A stretch of DNA of 11,350 nucleotides from Chitinophagaceae bacterium UBA7600. Lineage in GTDB: Bacteria; Bacteroidota; Bacteroidia; Chitinophagales; Chitinophagaceae. A model generated the notes under the pieces. That model did no database searches and had not been told where the DNA came from. It saw only the letters and a list, made by a program, of their open reading frames with translations. How positions within the stretch are numbered: position 1 is the stretch's first letter; the number at the start of each line of letters is the position of its first letter. The position numbers were made by a program, and so were the translations under genes. Shown piece after piece: positions 6,690 through 11,350 of the stretch. Where the stretch lies: positions 1-11,350 of the forward strand of contig DLKC01000006.1 of NCBI GenBank assembly GCA_002478885.1. The letters run 5' to 3'.

Positions 6690-8216
6690 TTATTTATCTC
6701 CGCCGGCTTCGTCAATATTAAGCGGATAGCCATAAGTGCCATCGTAACCGGGGTAAATACCTTCAAGTTTCACCGTTCCCTGCGAACTCCTTAGTATAGC
6801 CGCAAGTTGGTCCATGGTTCTTACCTCTTGTCCATCGACGCTGGTAATAACAAAACCTTCCTGCATCCTTGTATTCTTCAATATACCATCCCCCAATTTT
6901 TTAACCAGCACGCCTCCGGCGATGTCATTCTTCTTCGCCGTGGCTGCGTCTAAATTTACCAATTCGCCTCCGAGTTTATCCAGCACACTTTCCTGTTTGA
7001 CTGTTTCGTAAGTGCCAGCTTTATTTTTCAGGGTAATTGACGCAGTGCTTTCTTTCCCATTTCGAACGTATGTTACGTTTATTTTGTCGCCTGGTTTATA
7101 CCGCAATACCTGCTCCTGTAACTCAGGTCCGGTCGCGATTGTAACACCATTCACTTTAGTAATAAAATCGCCTTTTTGCAGGCCACCTTCTTTCGCAGCA
7201 CCATCGTCTGCGACACCACTTACAAATACACCTGGGCCGTCTTTAATTCCCTGGGCTTTTTTCTGCTCTTCAGAGGCGTCATCAGGAGGATAAGAAATAC
7301 CGATGTATGCCTTCTGAACCGCACCATATTTCATCAGGTCGTTTACCACTTTTTTTACAATGTTAACGGGTATGGCATAGGAGTACCCGGCGTAGGAACC
7401 TGTTGGGGATGCGATGGCAGAATTAATGCCGATCAATTCCCCTTCGGTGTTGATTAACGCCCCACCACTGTTACCCGGGTTAACTGCCGCATCGGTCTGT
7501 ATGAATGATTCAATCGGGTTGGGCCCTTTGTTAATGCCAATTGAACGGGCTTTCGCACTTATTATGCCAGCTGTAACGGTTACATCAAGATTCAATGGAT
7601 AGCCAATAGCCAATACCCACTGCCCCAGTTTAACATCGTCGCTGTTGCCGTAAACCATATAAGGTAAATTGCTGGCATCAATCTTAATAACGGCCAGATC
7701 GGTGTTCCTATCTGTGGCAACCACTGTACCCTTATATGTTTTCCTGTTGGACGTTGTTACGGTAACCTCATCAGCATCTTCTACGACGTGGTTGTTGGTA
7801 ACAATATAACCATCATTACTTACCAGCACTCCACTGCCGCTTGCACGCTGTTCCGGGATTACTGAGCTACGTGGGCCGCCAAAAAAATCCTGGAATGGAT
7901 CATCATCTCCAAAAAGATCGGAAAGTGGGCTTTTTCGTCTTGGAAGATTGTTGCTAACCTGCCTCTCTTTGGTGCGGGTTTTAATATGCACCACCGCAGG
8001 TGTAGCCGAAGTTGATGCTGCTGTAAAGTCCACTGCACCCGCTGCCATATTGTTTTTGTCGAAAAATCCCGCATAGTTTACGGGGAGTTTTCCATCTTGC
8101 TGTAATACAACAGAGCTATAATTTCCGGCAATCTTATTATAGCCCCACATACTCAAAATGGCGGTAGAAGCACTTATGGCCACCACCAGCAAAATGTTTT
8201 TGAGTTTCATCGTCAT
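6690..8216 (-). CDS. Do/DegP/HtrA-family periplasmic serine protease
   Basis: HtrA proteases degrade or refold misfolded envelope proteins. From the ATG at 8216 the product has 508 residues. An N-terminal hydrophobic signal or anchor (about 4-25) is followed by a linker, then a trypsin-like domain with His143 (NNHVV), Asp173 (NTDLAVI) and Ser250 (NPGNSGG). Two PDZ domains follow: one around VGISYPP-like AYIGISYPP to TASITLKN, and a second beginning near LGGELVNL and ending VKLEGIYPGYDGTYGYPLN. The frame stays open to an upstream ATG at 8276 (20 more residues). The A-rich leader just before 8216 and the direct run into the hydrophobic segment favour 8216; 8210 is also possible. The linker has an Asp/Phe-rich DDDPFQDFFGG segment, common in this family. 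The gene stands 251 bases after the acyl-CoA reductase on the same strand. Subtype (DegP, DegQ or DegS) is not assigned. Confidence 0.94.
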   Translation of the reverse strand: MTMKLKNILLVVAISASTAILSMWGYNKIAGNYSSVVLQQDGKLPVNYAGFFDKNNMAAGAVDFTAASTSATPAVVHIKTRTKERQVSNNLPRRKSPLSDLFGDDDPFQDFFGGPRSSVIPEQRASGSGVLVSNDGYIVTNNHVVEDADEVTVTTSNRKTYKGTVVATDRNTDLAVIKIDASNLPYMVYGNSDDVKLGQWVLAIGYPLNLDVTVTAGIISAKARSIGINKGPNPIESFIQTDAAVNPGNSGGALINTEGELIGINSAIASPTGSYAGYSYAIPVNIVKKVVNDLMKYGAVQKAYIGISYPPDDASEEQKKAQGIKDGPGVFVSGVADDGAAKEGGLQKGDFITKVNGVTIATGPELQEQVLRYKPGDKINVTYVRNGKESTASITLKNKAGTYETVKQESVLDKLGGELVNLDAATAKKNDIAGGVLVKKLGDGILKNTRMQEGFVITSVDGQEVRTMDQLAAILRSSQGTVKLEGIYPGYDGTYGYPLNIDEAGGDK

Positions 8217-8467
8217 TTTATTTTTTTGTTTTTTAGTTTCTATTGCTTGGTCAAATTTCGTTCCTTTCGATAACAAAGAAACAAACCTGTTTAATCGTCA
8301 GTTGATAAATATTTCCTTTTAACATAAAATTGACGAAAGGAATCGTAGTTCTGACAATTTTTCTTGTGAATACGACAGCTCTTCTGCAACATAAAAAAGT
8401 CTTTATTAAAACGCGGTTTTGAAACGTTGCAGTGACTATATGAAACAGCCAAAAAATTAAACAATGA

Positions 8468-9469
8468 CTAGCCCAGTTCCAATAAAAATCTCATAGTATC
8501 TACCCCATCCGCGTAATCCATTAATCCCGGCGATTGCGCCTTTCCAAAACCGGTGTAACCATTGCCTATTACACATTGAATATCGGTATTGTTTTCGAGT
8601 TTATCTGCCACGTGTTCTTGTGACTGATAGTATTCAAAATGGACCTGGCTGACTGGGGAAAAAACCGAATCACTTTCCACGAATATTAGTGGGTCACTGC
8701 TCATATAATATTTGCTATTCATGATTAGCAAAGCCAGTTGGTAATCAAAATTGTGTTTGTATTTATGGAAGTCGAGATAATACTCATATTTTTTCACAGC
8801 CTGCAGCAACGGCATAAAGTCGTAACCGGCAGGCACAAAGAGCTTGGTCACATTCCTGCAACCAAGGCCAAAATAGAGTAGCATATCATCGCTCAACAAC
8901 GCCAACTCTTCCTTACTTTCGTCTCCGGTCAGTACTGCTACGGAAGTCCTGTTTCTTCGCAGCAGTGACGGATATTTTCCAAAATAATACTCAAAATAAC
9001 GGGAGGTGTTATTACTGCCTGTTGCGATGTACGCATCGCAGTTTTTTAAAGAGTCTTCAAATTTTATATAACGGCTTACGCTTTCATCCCACTCTGTCAT
9101 TTTTTCAACGAAGTGCTTCAGCAGCACTTCATCCTTTGAAGAAAGTTTAACCCGGGCCACATTGCCCGAAATAAAAACGCAAAGCAGGTCATGAAAGCCA
9201 ACCAGGGGAATATTACCTGCCATTACAATACCTACGCTCTTCGCCGGCCGCAGGTGATCTGCCGCCTGGTAGTATTTCAACCAGTTTTCGAGGTTGTTTT
9301 TTTGCAAAAAATGTTCAGCGATATTTTTTGTCGAAAGCTCGATAGACTCAGGTACAAACCATGGATTCTGCCGGTTCGCCTGCTTGTTTGCCTCAGCGAG
9401 TTGCGGATCGTTACTTTGAAGATATTCACCAAGATGATACAGTAAATTCAAACGATTTTTTATTTGCAT
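8468..9469 (-). CDS. LuxC-like acyl-CoA reductase
   Basis: The 333-residue product belongs to the acyl-CoA reductase (LuxC, PF05893) family, whose studied members reduce long-chain fatty acyl-CoA or acyl-enzyme to aldehyde with NADPH. Visible family features are VGIVMAGNIPLVGFHD (79-94), a nucleotide-binding-like segment, ARVKLSSKDEVLL (105-117), AYIATGSNNTSRYF (146-159) and FGLGCRNVTKLFVP (200-213). Cys204 would be the acyl-accepting nucleophile. The protein is shorter than Vibrio LuxC (about 480 residues). No luxD, luxE or luciferase genes are nearby, so bioluminescence is not implied. It is divergent from a ferredoxin gene across 79 bases, a pairing I recall as common in Bacteroidota. The physiological aldehyde is unknown. 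Confidence 0.88.
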   Translation of the reverse strand: MQIKNRLNLLYHLGEYLQSNDPQLAEANKQANRQNPWFVPESIELSTKNIAEHFLQKNNLENWLKYYQAADHLRPAKSVGIVMAGNIPLVGFHDLLCVFISGNVARVKLSSKDEVLLKHFVEKMTEWDESVSRYIKFEDSLKNCDAYIATGSNNTSRYFEYYFGKYPSLLRRNRTSVAVLTGDESKEELALLSDDMLLYFGLGCRNVTKLFVPAGYDFMPLLQAVKKYEYYLDFHKYKHNFDYQLALLIMNSKYYMSSDPLIFVESDSVFSPVSQVHFEYYQSQEHVADKLENNTDIQCVIGNGYTGFGKAQSPGLMDYADGVDTMRFLLELG

Positions 9470-9492
9470 GTAAATAATTTAAAACTCTAAAC

Positions 9493-9500
9493 TATATTTG
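9493..9500 (+). promoter_or_regulatory. Possible -7 box of the ferredoxin gene
   Basis: TATATTTG fits TAnnTTTG exactly and lies 49 bases before the ferredoxin ATG. The nearest TTTG (9463-9466) is 26 bases upstream, longer than the usual spacing, so the call is tentative. No convincing counterpart was found for the divergent acyl-CoA reductase. Confidence 0.35.
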
Positions 9501-9548
9501 AGACCACAATCAAACTTTTACTAATTAATCTTCAAAATTAAACATCCT

Positions 9549-9896
9549 ATGGCTATTAAAATAACTGAGGAATGTATCAACTGCGGGGCCTGCGAACCCG
9601 AATGTCCAAACAATGCAATTTACGAAGGCGGCGTAGAATGGGCCATGGCCGATGGCAATACCCTTAAGGGAACGGTCACTTTAATGGATGGTTCTGCCGT
9701 CGATGCAGAGCAGCGCTTTGAACCAGTGAGTGTTGACACTTATTATATAGTTCCAAACAAATGCACAGAATGCCAGGGCTTTCACGAAGAGCCACAGTGC
9801 GCTGCCGTATGCCCGGTTGACTGCTGCGTTCCCGACGAAATGTATCGTGAAACCGTAGATGAACTGCTTGCCAAAAAAGATAAAATGCACATCTGA
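9549..9896 (+). CDS. 8Fe-8S ferredoxin (Allochromatium-type)
   Basis: This is a small soluble electron carrier, 115 residues. The first cluster motif is C9xxC12xxC15xxxC19P. The second is C72xxC75 followed by an 8-residue insertion and then C84xxxC88P, the arrangement of Allochromatium-type 2[4Fe-4S] ferredoxins. Between the motifs lies an unusually long acidic stretch (about residues 24-70), longer than in classical clostridial ferredoxins. Two extra cysteines, C92 and C93, follow. The C-terminal tail is charged. The ATG at 9549 follows an A/T-rich leader. It is divergent from the acyl-CoA reductase, which may be functionally linked (inference), and is followed by its own terminator. Confidence 0.93.
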   Translation: MAIKITEECINCGACEPECPNNAIYEGGVEWAMADGNTLKGTVTLMDGSAVDAEQRFEPVSVDTYYIVPNKCTECQGFHEEPQCAAVCPVDCCVPDEMYRETVDELLAKKDKMHI

Positions 9897-9901
9897 CTAC
9901 G

Positions 9902-9940
9902 ACCTTAAATTTCAAGAAATTTAAGGTGGTTTTCTGTTTT
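9902..9940 (+). terminator. Intrinsic terminator of the ferredoxin gene
   Basis: A perfect 11-bp stem ACCTTAAATTT (9902-9912) / AAATTTAAGGT (9917-9927) has a CAAG loop and is followed by the T-rich GGTTTTCTGTTTT. The stem is A/T-rich, so its strength is uncertain. Confidence 0.75.
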
Positions 9941-9969
9941 GTGATATTACTTAACCATATCTTTCGGGT

Positions 9970-10066
9970 ACAATACTTGTTGCCGTAATTGGCAACATCC
10001 TACAAGCGGGTGATATTTCCCGCAGTAAAGGTGAAGGGTCAGCAGTCCTTCACCTTTGTTATTTTC
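9970..10066 (+). ncRNA. Candidate structured small RNA or leader with three hairpins
   Basis: Three perfect hairpins follow each other without coding potential. H1 is TGTTGCC/GGCAACA (9978-9984, 9991-9997). H2 is GCGGG/CCCGC (10006-10010, 10019-10023). H3 is AAAGGTGAAGG/CCTTCACCTTT (10027-10037, 10047-10057), followed by GTTATTTTC. H3 looks like a terminator, yet the ferredoxin already has one upstream. A weak -7-like TATCTTTC lies at 9958-9965, with TTG 16 bases upstream. I recognise no known RNA family. Confidence 0.4.
10027..10066 (+). terminator. Terminator-like hairpin downstream of the ferredoxin
   Basis: An 11-bp perfect stem (10027-10037 with 10047-10057) has a 9-base loop and a T-rich tail. 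It may end the candidate small RNA or catch read-through from the ferredoxin gene. A second T-run (10075-10081) follows the sequence CGGG. Confidence 0.65.
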
Positions 10067-10120
10067 AAACGGGATTTTTTTCCTTTATTTGAGCCCATCT
10101 GACTCCTATTGACCAGGCAT

Positions 10121-10142
10121 CCGTTGCGTCGCACACTTGTAC
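10121..10142 (+). repeat. Dispersed intergenic repeat, copy 4 (variant)
   Basis: This copy reads CCGTTGCGTCGCACACTTGT plus AC. It matches copies 1-3 over GTTGCGTCGCAC, then differs by A for T and by TAC in place of TGC at the end, so it is a diverged copy. Confidence 0.65.
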
Positions 10143-10405
10143 AATTAGTCATAGTTCAGCAAAAACACGAGTGCTAAGCTAATTTCCCCATAACTTAATC
10201 TCTTCCGTGTTTTCGCTTCGGGGCTTTACAGCTATATGCTTCAATATAGGCGTGCGATCCCGGGTAAGCCTGCACCATAGCGCAGAATGCGATGCCTTAA
10301 AATGCAAAGGCCGGCAACAAAAAAGTTTCTTCGGACAAACCACAAAATTTCCACATTTATACAGGCTGCATCAGCACATGAACGGCTGTGTATATATTTG
10401 CCGCA
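10143..10405. other. mutS upstream spacer
   Basis: I see no convincing gene here. An open frame from 10207 overlaps mutS, has no family features and is treated as spurious. No tRNA or recognised riboswitch is evident. A -7-like box lies at the right end (10393-10400). Confidence 0.55.
10393..10400 (+). promoter_or_regulatory. Possible -7 box of mutS
   Basis: TATATTTG fits TAnnTTTG exactly and is followed by C, as in the extended consensus. It ends only 5 bases before the mutS ATG, so a transcript from it would be leaderless or nearly so. No TTTG box is found at the expected -33 position. Confidence 0.35.
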
Positions 10406-11350
10406 ATGGCGAAATCATCCGCAGACACTCCATTAATGCAGCAGCACCGGGCTATTAAACAAAAATATCCGGACGCCATCCTGTTGTTTCATGTAGGTGA
10501 TTTTTACGAAACCTTCGGCGAAGATGCCATCATTGCATCGCGTGTATTGGGCATTACGCTCACGAGGAGAAATAATGGTGCTGCATCGTCGAGTGAACTG
10601 GCTGGCTTTCCGCATCATGCACTTGACACTTACCTGCACAAATTGGTTAAAGCAGGTTACCGCGTTGCCATTTGCGACCAGTTGGAAGACCCGAAAGCAG
10701 CCAAGGGAATTGTGAAGCGCGGCGTTACAGAAATGGTAACCCCGGGTGTGGCGACAAGCGACAAACTCCTGGAACACAACAGCAACAATTTTTTGGCAGG
10801 TATTCATTTTAACGAAAACCAACTGGGCATTGCGTTGCTCGATATATCTACCGGTGAATTCTTTGCCGCCGAGGGTGATGAAGAATACATCGATAAACTT
10901 CTGCAAAGTCTTAAACCAGCCGAGGTTGTTTTTCAGCGCAGCAATCAAAAACATTTTAAAGAGGTCTTTGGATTAAAGTTTTACACCTACACGCTGGATA
11001 GCTGGATATTTGATGAAGCCTTTGCTACGGAAAGCCTGCTTAAGCATTTTCAGACGCATTCACTAAAAGGATTTGGCATAGAAAATATGCACAACGGCAT
11101 AGTCGCCGCCGGTGCAGTATTGCATTACCTGAAAGAAACAGAACATCCCAACCTTCAGCATATTACCAATATTCAGCGTATAGAACGCGAAGACTATTTG
11201 TGGATGGATCGTTTCACCATCCGCAATCTTGAATTGCTTGGCACCGGCCAGGACAATGGCAATTATTTGCTGAAAGTTTTAGACAACACAGTAAGCCCCA
11301 TGGGTGCGCGTATGCTTAAACGCTGGACGGTGCTGCCTCTGCGCGACATC
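10406..11350 (+). CDS. mutS: DNA mismatch repair protein MutS (N-terminal part, cut by window end)
   Basis: MutS recognises mismatches and small loops as a clamp-like dimer and recruits MutL. The frame runs open from the ATG at 10406 to the window edge, giving the first 315 residues of a protein normally about 850 long. Domain I carries GDFYETFGEDA at 31-41, with the mismatch-wedging Phe33 and Glu35 of the Phe-x-Glu motif. LEDPKAAKGIVKRGVTEMVTPG follows in two adjoining parts, as in the end of domain I. Domain II then follows, and near the edge MGARMLKRWTVLPLRD marks the start of the core lever region. The start keeps the conserved TPLMQQ segment; an internal ATG at 10436 would begin inside it. 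The ATPase domain is beyond the window. No frameshift is seen. Confidence 0.96.
   Translation, partial: MAKSSADTPLMQQHRAIKQKYPDAILLFHVGDFYETFGEDAIIASRVLGITLTRRNNGAASSSELAGFPHHALDTYLHKLVKAGYRVAICDQLEDPKAAKGIVKRGVTEMVTPGVATSDKLLEHNSNNFLAGIHFNENQLGIALLDISTGEFFAAEGDEEYIDKLLQSLKPAEVVFQRSNQKHFKEVFGLKFYTYTLDSWIFDEAFATESLLKHFQTHSLKGFGIENMHNGIVAAGAVLHYLKETEHPNLQHITNIQRIEREDYLWMDRFTIRNLELLGTGQDNGNYLLKVLDNTVSPMGARMLKRWTVLPLRDI

Noticed and set aside
7012..7457. Overlapping + strand open frames inside the HtrA-like gene
   Set aside because: They are antisense to the PDZ and protease domains, whose motifs are clear on the minus strand.
8468..9469. Possible bioluminescence locus because of the LuxC family match
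   Set aside because: No luciferase, LuxD or LuxE gene is in the window and the LuxC-like protein stands beside a ferredoxin and a protease.
10207..10458. 83-residue open frame before and into mutS
   Set aside because: It has no recognisable motif, overlaps the well-supported mutS start in another frame, and looks like chance.
10433..10954. 173-residue open frame on the minus strand
   Set aside because: It lies fully antisense to conserved mutS coding sequence.

Overview
The window looks like a chromosomal segment of a Bacteroidota bacterium, probably of the Chitinophagaceae type. The evidence is: the ndk promoter matches the Bacteroidota pattern TTTG-N20-TAnnTTTG; leaders are A/T-rich and mostly lack Shine-Dalgarno sequences; secreted proteins carry Bacteroidota-style lipoprotein signals; and an acyl-CoA reductase sits next to an 8Fe-8S-type ferredoxin. 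The genus is inferred from overall protein character and not proven.

Layout. Positions 1-600 hold ndk (nucleoside diphosphate kinase, +) with its promoter and a bidirectional terminator shared with a convergent TraB/GumN-family lipoprotein (-, 589-1482). A 370-base divergent spacer leads to msrA (+, 1855-2523), a methionine sulfoxide reductase with a lipoprotein-like signal, closed by a clear terminator.

Positions 2711-6479 are the most interesting part. Four genes on the + strand overlap each other by 8, 4 and 8 bases: a UbiA-type membrane prenyltransferase, a type III polyketide synthase with an intact Cys-His-Asn triad, a class I SAM methyltransferase and an FAD-dependent oxidoreductase. 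They look like one translationally coupled pathway. By analogy with the Streptomyces SrsA/SrsB/SrsC phenolic-lipid pathway, with a UbiA enzyme added, I infer that it makes a methylated, oxidised and possibly prenylated polyketide phenol or quinone in the membrane. The first two genes appear to start at TTG codons lying in near-identical 27-base sequences.

Positions 6480-6690 are a convergent spacer with two inverted copies of a short dispersed repeat and the terminator of a DegP/HtrA-like protease (-, 6690-8216). Upstream of it is a LuxC-like acyl-CoA reductase (-, 8468-9469), divergent from a ferredoxin (+, 9549-9896).

Positions 9897-10405 contain no convincing protein gene. They hold a ferredoxin terminator, three consecutive hairpins that could be a small RNA or attenuator, and another dispersed-repeat copy. 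mutS begins at 10406 and runs off the right edge. No tRNA, rRNA, CRISPR array or transposase gene was seen.
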